DNA from: Acanthaster planci
Taxonomy: Eukaryota; Echinodermata; Asteroidea; Valvatida; Acanthasteridae
Length of the DNA: 16,739 nt
Direction: 5' to 3'
NCBI RefSeq assembly: GCF_001949145.1
Contig: NW_019091429.1
Span: 570,609-587,347 of the forward strand
In this document: piece by piece, positions 9,888 through 16,739 of the stretch
How positions within the stretch are numbered: the first letter of the stretch is position 1
Layout of the letters: each line of letters starts with the position of its first letter
Notes under the pieces: generated by a model
What the model saw: only the letters and a program-made list of their open reading frames with translations
Database searches by the model: none
What the model was told of the DNA's origin: nothing
Translations under genes and position numbers: made by a program

Positions 9888-10458
9888 TTACATCTACATA
9901 CCATCTATCTTTGACATAACCTAGTACATGATGACGGTGCTTTAGTTCCTATAAGAGTCCATACTTTGAAGGGAAATAAAAATGGGAATTTTTTTCCGAG
10001 CATTTGAGTAACAACTGCAGAAAACAGAGTAGTTTGACAAATCAAGAAAATTATGAAGGGACAAGAGACAAGGGAGTTCAAGAGAAACAGAACAGACTGA
10101 TAACCTGATGGCTGGAAGTTAGGCTGGTATTTCAACTAAGCTCCAGCAGATCGATATTTATCATTATTCACTGTTTGATTAGCACAGCAGGTGCGTGCAG
10201 ACAAGTTTTTTTATAGGAAGTACTGATTAATAAATCAGTATCTCCATTTGTTAATGCAACTGAATACATAGGTTACAGAACCCAAGTTCATGTGTAGAAC
10301 AAAGTAAAATTAGGCAAAGTCCAAAGTCTGAGTTTTTCAACTTTGTATAGGCTCCTACAACACTGTTTCTCAAGAGAAGGCAGGTGAATTTCACAGCGAG
10401 CATGCACAGCTGAAACTGTAAACAGGCCCACATGAGATCTCAAAAAACCAAAGCATAC

Positions 10459-10602
10459 CTGTTGCGGGCCAATGGGAGGTGATGGGCCAAGTGATGGGGG
10501 TTGTTGGTAGTGAGGACCCTGTGGGGGCATTCTGCCGTATTGACCTTGGGGTGGAGGTGGTCCTCTCTGATCAAATGGTGGCTGTTCTCCACGATTCCAG
10601 CC
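10459..10602 (-). CDS. PRRC2: PRRC2 exon C, Pro/Gln/Gly-rich
   Basis: A 144-nt exon, phase 0 on both sides. The acceptor is gattttcaag and the donor CAG/gtatgc. It encodes 48 residues: GWNRGEQPPFDQRG followed by PPPPQGQYGRMPPQ and a PPSLGPSPPIGPQQ tail. The segment corresponds in position to the proline-rich stretch just before the conserved acidic and charged helical region of vertebrate PRRC2 proteins. It has no catalytic motif and is probably disordered. Like the preceding exon it is a symmetrical cassette that could be included or skipped in frame. Read-through past the donor runs into intron-like hydrophobic sequence. Confidence 0.83.
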
Positions 10603-11564
10603 CTTGAAAATCAATCAATAAGAAAAGGTGATGACAGACCACAACGAAAAATCCACAAAGTTCAGTTAGTATTACTGTACATGTACATATATCTATAGTC
10701 TTCCCTTTCTGCTTTAGTCACTTCACCATGTTCACAATCCATCTCTGTCTCCATCCATGCAAACCTCCACAGATTTCTGGTGCCTTTATCGACAGACAGG
10801 TCCCATTTCGGTCAATTATTTGATATTATGCCTAATTATCGAGAGTCGGGTACATCCTGTGAAACATCCCCCAAATCAACTGATATTTCTGTAGAAAGCT
10901 ACACAGAATTCACCTCACGTATGTACACAACTCAAAATGGCATCCATCTTTTGCTGCAATAAAATGTGCATGACACATGGCATATGTTACTGGTTTGTTT
11001 CATACTTCTGCTCTGGACCCACTGCACACATTCCTGTATGTGTGGGAAAACGCAATATACCCCCATTCTGCCATTACTTCTCTACCACTACCCCAACACA
11101 CCCACTGTGCATACCACAGTATTTCAGCAGTAACATCCATTTGTGTACTTCTTGATTGCCTGTACTAGACTTTGCCAACTTGTGCAATATTATTCACATA
11201 TAATTTCACCAAAAGTATTAAACCACAAAAATCCATAAACCAACACCAGATTTTAGAAATATCTGGAAGAATCTTACCCCTGAATAAAAATAACATGGCA
11301 ACAGTTTGACATGGGAAGGTCTGAAGTGACCAAAATAGAGTTGTGCGTGGAGCCAGCTAGCTGAATATCAGACCACTTATGTCAGAAAACAGTTCTATAT
11401 TATGGGACCTGGTATTATAACCAGCTCATGCTACATTTGTGTCCAAAGGTTGTGGTGTTTGATTTATGATAAAACTGGCAATTTGAATGCATTTTTCATG
11501 TATGCGTTTACCCTTTTTTTTAGTATCTATGTAAATACGTTTTGTCCATGGGTACCTACATTTA

Positions 11565-11573
11565 AGTTCACTA
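11565..11573. repeat. Left target-site duplication, 9 bp
   Basis: agttcacta directly outside the left inverted repeat, identical to 12314-12322 outside the right one. Confidence 0.88.
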
Positions 11574-12313
11574 TAGCCTTTCGTCAAGGCTTTCATGGCT
11601 GTGTTTATGTGTAACTGCAAAGCGATTGGACAGGAGACCAGGCGGGTGGCGCAGATACGAGGCCTTTTCCAACGTGATTTTGAGGTTTTTTTTAATTATT
11701 CATAAGCCTTCTTCATAAATTTCATGTTAATAGTTGAAGCAGATGAGTCTCCGAAATAAACGGCATCAATTCCAAAGCTTACGCAATGTTTCCATCTGAT
11801 TTTTCATGAGGGCAACAAGCGGTGAGATGACAACTATGGCGCTTGTTGGTAGATGGTTCTGACGTTGGAGTAACACTAGCAAGTAGCAGTTCATCAAGGT
11901 CGAATGGTCAAGCAAAACGGTAGTGCTTGAAACATGGAGCTCTTACCATATTCCATGCATAAAGACGAAAATGTCGCGCCGGCGTACAGATTCTTGAATA
12001 GCCCAACGATGCAATGGTTTAAACTTGGCAAGGTAAAATTATCCAACAGCATATTCTGAAAACTGTCCAAATACTGCTCAGACAACTGACCTGCACTCAC
12101 GGCTGCCGACACCATTGACATGCTCGCCATCTTTCATATACTTTCAATTTGCATAAAGGTTAATGTATGCTGACCCCCTCACTTATGAAAAACGTAAGAA
12201 ATTCCTGACAAGTTGGAAAAGGCCCTCGTGCTGAGCCGCTCGTGTATGTGGTCTCCTCTCCAGTCCCTTTGTGGTTACACACACATAGCCACAAAGGCCT
12301 TGACGAAAGGCTA
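11574..12313 (-). mobile_element. Mutator-like (9-bp TSD) non-autonomous transposon, 740 bp
   Basis: Complete by its ends: long imperfect inverted repeats at 11574-11706 and 12183-12313, whose outer 17 bases (tagcctttcgtcaaggc) are identical, flanked by a perfect 9-bp duplication agttcacta. Further inverted matches are ggagacca and ggccttttccaac, and both arms end at cataag. Long TIRs plus a 9-bp TSD fit Mutator-like elements best; Merlin and Novosib also make 8-9 bp duplications. The roughly 475-bp interior encodes no transposase. On the minus strand it holds the start of a RecQ-like helicase frame (separate entry). Strand is given by that frame. Confidence 0.85.
11706..12130 (-). pseudogene. 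Decayed N-terminal part of a RecQ-like ATP-dependent DNA helicase
   Basis: Starts ATG at 12130 (MASMSMVSAAVSAGQLSEQY) about 50 bp from the inner edge of the right TIR. It runs through FTLPSLNHCIVGLFKNLY to EYGKSSMFQALPF near 11925-11955, which resembles helicase motif I of RecQ-like proteins (PTGYGKS-x-x-FQ-x-LP), with the first motif glycine replaced by Glu. A stop follows, then in another frame IVVISPLVALMKNQMETLR, a strong match to motif Ia (SPL-x-ALM-x-DQ). After a second frame change comes FGIDAVYFGDSS, as in RecQ sequences after motif Ia. Motif II (DEAH-type) and everything downstream are absent: the frame ends at the left TIR. RecQ helicases unwind DNA 3' to 5'. This copy has two frame changes and cannot be functional. 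The family is recognised from motifs, without a database search. Confidence 0.8.
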
Positions 12314-12322
12314 AGTTCACTA
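12314..12322. repeat. Right target-site duplication, 9 bp
   Basis: agttcacta, the exact partner of 11565-11573. Confidence 0.88.
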
Positions 12323-12538
12323 GGGCACCTGGTTTCCCTTCAACTACTAAATGTAAACATGAAAGCCTTTCAAGTATTGATGATCACTAGGATATACTGA
12401 GTACTTTTTATGAACGACTGGGGAAAGTTTACATTTGTTTGGGAGGGACTTGAATTCAAAAACCTCTTGCTTTATCAGTGCAGAATTTAAAAACCATCCA
12501 ATTACCTAGCTTTCGAAAGCTGGATAGCCTAATTGAAT

Positions 12539-12961
12539 TTAACCCCTTGACGACGGGAATTTCTTCCCGAAAGCCAACTCCAAGAATTCCAGCCTCGCTT
12601 GGTCACAAAGGCCACCTGCCAAACCACAAATTCTCGGTTTGTGGCCCTGCGTGCTCTGCACGCTTTGAATTACACGGTGAAAAGGCTGATTGTTCGGTGG
12701 CATGTGGCTCTACTCACGCTCTACATTCCCGTTGCCTCTTTTCAAAGTGGGGACTATTGTGAAGCTGGTGATTATGATGCAAATTCGGTCTTTTCATTTC
12801 TGGGCTACACACAAAGGCCAATCACCACTTATACAAAAGCCAGGGTTTGCCTTCTTTCACCATGTCCGCTCAAGCGTGGGCTGGGAATAACAGCTAAAAA
12901 GCGGGCAGAGGATCTCAATTTTTACAGCGGCTCTACCCGCGTCCCGGAGCGAAGAGGTTAA
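12539..12961. mobile_element. TTAA-bounded MITE, piggyBac- or Kolobok-like
   Basis: Begins ttaaccccttgacgacggga and ends in the reverse complement of ttaacctcttcgctccggga; 15 of 20 positions agree. TTAA is the target duplication of piggyBac and Kolobok transposons, and a C-rich terminus after TTAA (CCCTTTG-like) is common in piggyBac elements. The 423-bp unit encodes no transposase: the open frames crossing it (12599-12961, 12690-12890) have no recognisable domain and appear incidental. The interior is more GC-rich than the flanking intron. The assignment rests on termini only. Confidence 0.6.
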
Positions 12962-13661
12962 CACAGCAGAAAGTTCCACAATGAATCACTAATGATGGAA
13001 TTTAGCACTAGGATATGCAATATATATCAATTTTGGCACCATGACAAGGTAATATTAAAATCATATATATACTGAATGATGCATGAATACTAAATAGGTG
13101 AAATAATAGTGTAAGCCATTACAAACATTTGACAGAAAAGGGTGATTTGTTTCCAAAATTTGTGTACTTGTAAAATTTACATAGGTGAAGCTTTGAAAAA
13201 CACAAACATACTGGGTATCAATTTAACCATTTAAAATAAGTACTTGTGGTGTGCATTTATGGATAGTATGGGAATAATACCCATCAGAGAACCTAACCCT
13301 ACAATTTAAGAACGAAAAACTAGTAACAAAAAATTCATTCCAATTGCCAATTCTGTCTTACCCAAAATACTCATGTGTCAGCAATCCACGTAGCTTGGCT
13401 TGTTTCTAAACTTCTCCTGCAAAGACTTTTTAATTTTTCATTTTGTTTGTCCTCAGAATTTCTAAGTCATCTGTGTAGGTAGTCAAGGTTCCTGGTTCCA
13501 TAGTAATGGAATGAGTTCCAGACATCAATCAAGTATTTAAATACACAGTTCCAATGCACAGAGCAAGTATTTGCAGAAGTTCAATGTGCAAGATACTGAA
13601 AACCCCCCAACAAACCCTGCTAAGGATTTTCAATGGATTAATGGCTGGCCCTTTCTCATAC

Positions 13662-13808
13662 CTGTGGCATCATACTGGGATGCATCTGTCCACCTGGTCC
13701 CTGGATGGGAAGGCCCATCCTGCCACCTGGGGGCTGTTGCTGCATCTGGCTAGGGGATGGGGTACCCGATGTACCTGGTCTATCTCTCTGTCTGTCTCTA
13801 TAATCATC
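13662..13808 (-). CDS. PRRC2: PRRC2 exon B, Arg/Asp then Pro/Gln/Gly/Met-rich
   Basis: A 147-nt exon, a multiple of three with phase 0 at both ends, preceded by a pyrimidine-containing acceptor cccctctgcag and followed by donor CAG/gtatga. It encodes 49 residues: DDYRDRQRDRPGTSG, then a Pro/Ser/Gln segment (SPSQMQQQPPGG) and a tail QMHPSMMPQ. The composition matches the proline, glutamine and methionine-rich linker of PRRC2 proteins, which is predicted to be disordered. Because both flanking introns are phase 0, the exon could be skipped without a frame change. A longer plus-strand open frame over the same bases is a shadow: it lacks splice context and family resemblance. Confidence 0.8.
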
Positions 13809-13981
13809 CTGCAGAGGGGTGACACCAAAAAATGCTTACAAGCCGATGTTTTACAGAGCATGGGAAGATGCATTGTAACAAAAGCATTCAACTGGATCAC
13901 TTTAACACCAATTTTGATGTAACTAATTCATTTTCTATACCTTTTTCCTAATTCATGGATACAGTTTGCATAAGTTTCCCA

Positions 13982-14815
13982 GGGGTACGGCTTGATTGGT
14001 ACCACCTGAAAGACCTTGACTACGCTGACGACATGACATTCTTCTGTCATTCCCGTGCTGAGATGGAGGGCACCCTCCTCGTGCTTGACTAGGAGACGAC
14101 TAAGCTTGGTCTCTGAGTCAACTGGTTAAAAACCAAACTGATGTATGTCAGCAACAGCCCCACACAACCATCCATCATCAACACACCCACAGAGTTGAGA
14201 CAGTCAATGTTTTCATGACCTTCGTCTACCTGGGATCTGAGGTCACCAACACTGGTAACCTCATGACGGAGGTCAACAGATGACAAGGACTAGCCACTGA
14301 TGTCATGCAGAGCATGTGGAGACCTCTGTGGACATGATGTGACATCTCTCGCCACACAGAACTGTGTGTGTAAAACGCCACTGTCCTGTCCATGGTATTG
14401 TATGGGGCCAAGACGAAGCCCCCAACCAAGACCCTAGTGGCCCTCGTACAGAGTTTTGAGTCCCATGCCTTCAGGACCATCGAAGGGTTGCACTGACAAG
14501 ACCATGTGCTCTGTGTCATCACCCAGGGCAGTCAGGTGGCTTGGCCACATTCTTCGTCGTCCTGCCGACCATCCTACCAGAGCAATTTTCGTGTTTGACC
14601 CAACTTTGGCTGGAAGCATCCTCACAATTGCCCTCGCAGCCGCTGGAAGGATGTCATCTAGCAAGACCTACATCAGATGGATCTCCAGCTGGAGGATGCC
14701 CTGGCACTCACTCAAGACTGTGCAAGCTGGAGGCAGTCAGTGGATCAACTTGACTCAATGCCGTCATGGCATGAGATTTAGTACCAGTAGTAGTGTTAGC
14801 CGCACTGGCATATAA
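13982..14815 (+). mobile_element. Non-LTR retrotransposon (LINE) remnant, 3' part of reverse transcriptase ORF
   Basis: Reading + strand from 13985: GVRLDWYHLKDLDYADDMTF, with the reverse transcriptase catalytic YADD at 14021-14032, followed by a KTKLMYVS thumb-type segment, YLGSEVTNTG, a LSMVLYGAKT block near 14385-14412 and WLGHILRRPADHPTRA near 14530-14580, and an end resembling the R-x-RW-x-D tail. This order (YADD, KTK-M, YLGS, LYGAET, LGH-RR) is typical of LINE polymerases of invertebrates. Stops occur in frame at 14090 and 14114 and several more follow, with frame changes, so the copy is dead. It is 5'-truncated just before YADD and lies antisense to PRRC2. The LINE clade cannot be set by eye. 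Confidence 0.85.
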
Positions 14816-15292
14816 ACCACATCGCAATTCTGACAATGTCCAACCAGGTAGTCATCAGATGTACTACATGCTACATGTACGGTACATGCTGAAGCACCAG
14901 TAGATGTAGGGTATTACATGACACACTTCCAAGTTAGTGCTGCCAAACCTCTTTGTTGAAAAACTTCAAACCCACTCGGTTACATAGTGGTACTATTACC
15001 TTTATTACACGCAATCTTCAAGCAAGTATAAGCAGGGCACAAACAAGGGTCGAACAAGATGTGAACGGTACCTAAGGTACAATTACAAGTCTATTCAGTC
15101 CCCCTAGACTGGGTTCCTTTATTTTGAACATGTGAGTATAGAGAATGTAAACCGCAACCAACAATGACATAACTGCCTTGTCCCTGGAGTGCCGCGTAAC
15201 TTGCACCCATGGCTGACCAGCCAGCCAATGGTCCAGGCTAGGCTACACTGAGGCACAGCGTGAGGTTTGTGACTGATTTTATTCTTCAAGTA

Positions 15293-15392
15293 ATGCCGTA
15301 TAAGCCGCCTAGAGTATAAGCTGCAGGGACATTTTTCAGCATGAGAATCAATGTATAAGCCATGACTTACATTGCAAAAATTACGGTAATCA
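15293..15392. repeat. GTATAAGCCG-type dispersed repeat fragment
   Basis: Three near copies of gtataagccgc (at about 15299, 15319 and 15349) lie in a roughly 100-bp block that runs from taatgccgtataagccgc to attacggtaa, with ends that weakly mirror each other (gccgtat against accgtaat). Short palindromic MITE-like repeats of this style exist in animal genomes. The family is recalled only by general resemblance. Confidence 0.4.
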
Positions 15393-15597
15393 GATTTGGA
15401 TGTATCCTTCAGCTTTTCCATGCACTTGATCCTGCTCAATAGAATGGAGGTGATTGCTATGTTTGAGGTGTGAACAAACTACAAATGTCACTGTGAAATC
15501 AAAAAGGTCAAACTTTCTTCTAAAATCGATGCTTTCTTCAGCAGCCCATCTGATGTGAAAGATCAGATCTGTACAGGGTTCCAGCTGCTGTTCGCCA

Positions 15598-15652
15598 TTC
15601 TCACCAATTGGCGAATAGTTATAATTTGGCTATTCCATTGACCTGGTGAGAA
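15598..15652. repeat. Imperfect inverted repeat
   Basis: ttctcacca...gaatag (15598-15618) pairs with the reverse complement of 15630-15652 (ttctcaccagg...gaatag), with a few mismatches and a two-base bulge, around an 11-nt loop. It is a possible small MITE remnant or stem; no function is evident. Confidence 0.5.
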
Positions 15653-15756
15653 AAATTGGCCAATATATTGCAAATTTAGAAAAACCTTACCACTTGTTCG
15701 TCACCGAAATGTCATAGTGGTATCAATTTCCACCTTTCACGAACAATTCCTATTCA

Positions 15757-16370
15757 CGTTTGCTGTCGCAGTGGTGAAAACACATGTGCAAAGCTCAATG
15801 CATAAAACGAAGCTGCTATGGTTCCCACCGCACCACGCCCATGCAAGAGAATGCGGGATGGAAATGTAGCAACCAGAACCAGTATAAACATGTACTGTAC
15901 ATTTTGATCGATTACTCTATACCGTACACGCATATCGCATCCAACCCTAAAGCTGCTGGATTGAAAAAAGCATCCATGTTGCAAGAGGATTTCTGCAAGT
16001 TAATTCACAGAACTTGGTTTCTTATTTATGTACATACTTTCTGTGATCATGAGTTTAATTTGAGGTTGTTTTGCTTGTACTTGAAGCAAGTGTGTTTCAA
16101 CAAATTTCCTGAGGTGGCACAAGGTTTATCGCTCGCTGGTCTGGATGCATCACGCACGCTTACCACGCGACACCCGGACATTGTTGGCCATTTGCCGTCG
16201 TGATTGCCTGAGTAGCACTGTGTGAAATGTCCATAATTCTTGTGAATTGTCAACTGTAGAAATTTTTACCTAGATGAAAACAGGTGTTCGTCACTTTCTG
16301 AGATGATTTTGGAAGCTGTCGTCCCCATTCATGCCATTCAATCAATTGTCCCCCAAAACAAAAGAAATTT
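15757..16370 (+). repeat. Interspersed repeat, copy 2 of an unnamed family
   Basis: Direct-orientation partner of 4435-5013. It includes about 38 bases (ttgtacttgaagcaag onward) missing from copy 1. An open frame shared by both copies (LQE-x-FCKLIHRT ... LIYV ... NLRLFC) carries many replacement changes between the copies, so it is not clearly under protein selection. Boundaries are approximate; the copy ends about 100 bp from the exon A donor. Confidence 0.82.
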
Positions 16371-16476
16371 GTTACATTACAAATTAAAATACAACTGAGA
16401 AGTTCCTGAACAAACTTTTGATAATGTGAATCACTAGCTGATCACTTGCAAAAGAAAACAATGAGCTTGCACTCAC

Positions 16477-16573
16477 TCTGTCTGAGTCCAATCTCCTTCT
16501 CTCTTCTGCAGAATCATTCCTTTGATCACGACCTCCCCTCTCTCTCTGCTGCTCACTGCTGTCACCTTTACTC
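16477..16573 (-). CDS. PRRC2: PRRC2 exon A, charged disordered linker
   Basis: First coding exon of the gene in the window. It starts after the acceptor gcatag with one base that completes a phase-2 codon, then encodes 32 residues beginning SKGDSSEQQRERGGRD and ending LDSDR. The donor is AGA followed by gtgagt, phase 0. The product is highly charged and low in hydrophobics, like the disordered stretch after the acidic region in vertebrate PRRC2. On its own this exon has no diagnostic motif. It is supported by its splice sites and by phase-0 continuity into the next exon (LDSDR then DDYRDRQRDR). Read-through past the donor gives a different, hydrophobic sequence, consistent with intron. Confidence 0.7.
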
Positions 16574-16739
16574 CTATGCAACAATTTCAACAAAATAAGA
16601 TGCCATTCAAATTAAATGTATAATAGATAAAACACTCTCCGTTTGCAATAGACCACGTTGCATTCGATGTAGCTTGGCCCACAGGCAAACAATGTCTCGG
16701 TTTAATAAATACATGGTAGGACTGTGTTTTTTCTTGGGC

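Larger units (their letters stand above)
7863..10458 (-). other. PRRC2 intron C-D, about 2.6 kb, mostly a TIR-bounded insertion
   Basis: Starts gtatgc and ends ttgctctgtag in minus-strand sense. About 2 kb of it lies between the 33-bp inverted repeats at 7907-7939 and 9855-9887. The remaining 9888-10458 is AT-rich with no gene recognised. Confidence 0.7.
10603..13661 (-). other. PRRC2 intron B-C, about 3.06 kb, two DNA-transposon insertions
   Basis: Starts gtatga and ends gattttcaag in minus-strand sense. It holds the 740-bp element at 11574-12313 and the TTAA-bounded element at 12539-12961. The parts 10603-11560 and 12962-13661 are AT-rich, with no gene or repeat recognised. Confidence 0.7.
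13809..16476 (-). other. PRRC2 intron A-B, about 2.7 kb, with LINE remnant and repeat copy 2
   Basis: Starts gtgagt and ends cccctctgcag in minus-strand sense. It contains the LINE remnant (13982-14815), a TATAAGCCG-type repeat (about 15293-15392), an imperfect stem (15598-15652) and repeat copy 2 (about 15757-16370). Remaining stretches, including 14820-15290, show no gene. Confidence 0.7.
711..16573 (-). other. PRRC2: PRRC2 (BAT2-like) gene, internal portion, eight exons
   Basis: Gene span joining the eight coding exons listed separately. The exon lengths (97, 147, 144, 367, 137, 361, 2205 and 275 nt) give one uninterrupted frame of 1,244 codons after one leftover base. Vertebrate PRRC2A, B and C are large, mostly disordered cytoplasmic RNA-binding proteins of over 2,000 residues, linked to translation initiation, stress granules and, for PRRC2A, m6A-modified RNA. 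Landmarks seen: an acidic DEEEDLW block followed by a charged helix (about residues 136-200 of the joined fragment), IPPRF (261-265), SDR/RDR repeats (about 735-790), two RGG tracts (about 906-928 and 1019-1040), and NEEWETASESSDF (about 1075-1087). The N-terminal BAT2 domain and the C-terminal half lie outside. The strong points are the in-phase splice chain and the signature motifs. Exact orthology within the family cannot be set from this fragment, and additional alternative exons are possible. Confidence 0.9.

Noticed and set aside
12599-12961. 120-codon open frame inside the TTAA element as a transposase
   Set aside because: No catalytic motif, length far below a piggyBac transposase, and composition like a random open frame.
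13554-13922. Plus-strand 122-codon open frame across PRRC2 exon B
   Set aside because: It spans both splice sites of exon B and has no recognisable domain; a shadow of the exon plus intron.
15784-16203. 139-codon open frame in repeat copy 2 as a gene
   Set aside because: The matching frame in copy 1 is shortened and carries many replacement changes; no domain is visible. Treated as part of a repeat.
1-16739. CRISPR array, tRNA or rRNA genes
   Set aside because: No regularly spaced repeats, no cloverleaf with A and B boxes that I could assemble, and no rRNA-like blocks seen on reading both strands.

Overview
This is intron-rich animal nuclear DNA. The only cellular gene I can support lies on the minus strand: an internal part of a PRRC2 (BAT2, proline-rich coiled-coil 2) orthologue. 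Eight exons join from high to low coordinates (16573-16477, 13808-13662, 10602-10459, 7862-7496, 6659-6523, 5811-5451, 3711-1507, 985-711). Every junction keeps phase (0,0,0,1,0,1,1) with usable GT and AG sites, giving one 1,244-codon reading frame without a stop. Neither the initiator methionine with the BAT2 N-terminal domain nor the C-terminal part is here. Family landmarks appear in the expected order: an acidic patch with conserved Trp and a charged helix, an IPPRF motif, Arg/Asp/Ser-rich and RGG-rich tracts, a second PPRF motif, and the NEEWETASESSDF signature. A single PRRC2-type gene, introns of 0.5-3 kb and many DNA-transposon relics suggest an invertebrate, probably an invertebrate deuterostome such as a lancelet. 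The species call is inference.

The introns hold most of the novelty. The 10.6-13.7 kb intron contains a complete 740-bp transposon with roughly 130-bp terminal inverted repeats and a perfect 9-bp target-site duplication. Its interior is the decayed start of a RecQ-like helicase gene. The same intron has a 423-bp TTAA-bounded element. The 13.8-16.5 kb intron carries the 3' part of a dead LINE reverse transcriptase (YADD visible) and one copy of an unnamed roughly 0.6-kb repeat whose second copy sits at 4.4-5.0 kb. The 7.9-10.5 kb intron is mostly a roughly 2-kb region bounded by 33-bp inverted repeats that starts 45 bp upstream of an exon. The 6.7-7.5 kb intron has a near-perfect stem-loop bounded by TTAA.

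Besides full splicing, exon 7862-7496 can read through its donor to a stop five codons on, followed by an AATAAA signal about 150 bp downstream. This could give a short isoform by intronic polyadenylation. No tRNA, rRNA, CRISPR or prokaryotic gene was seen.
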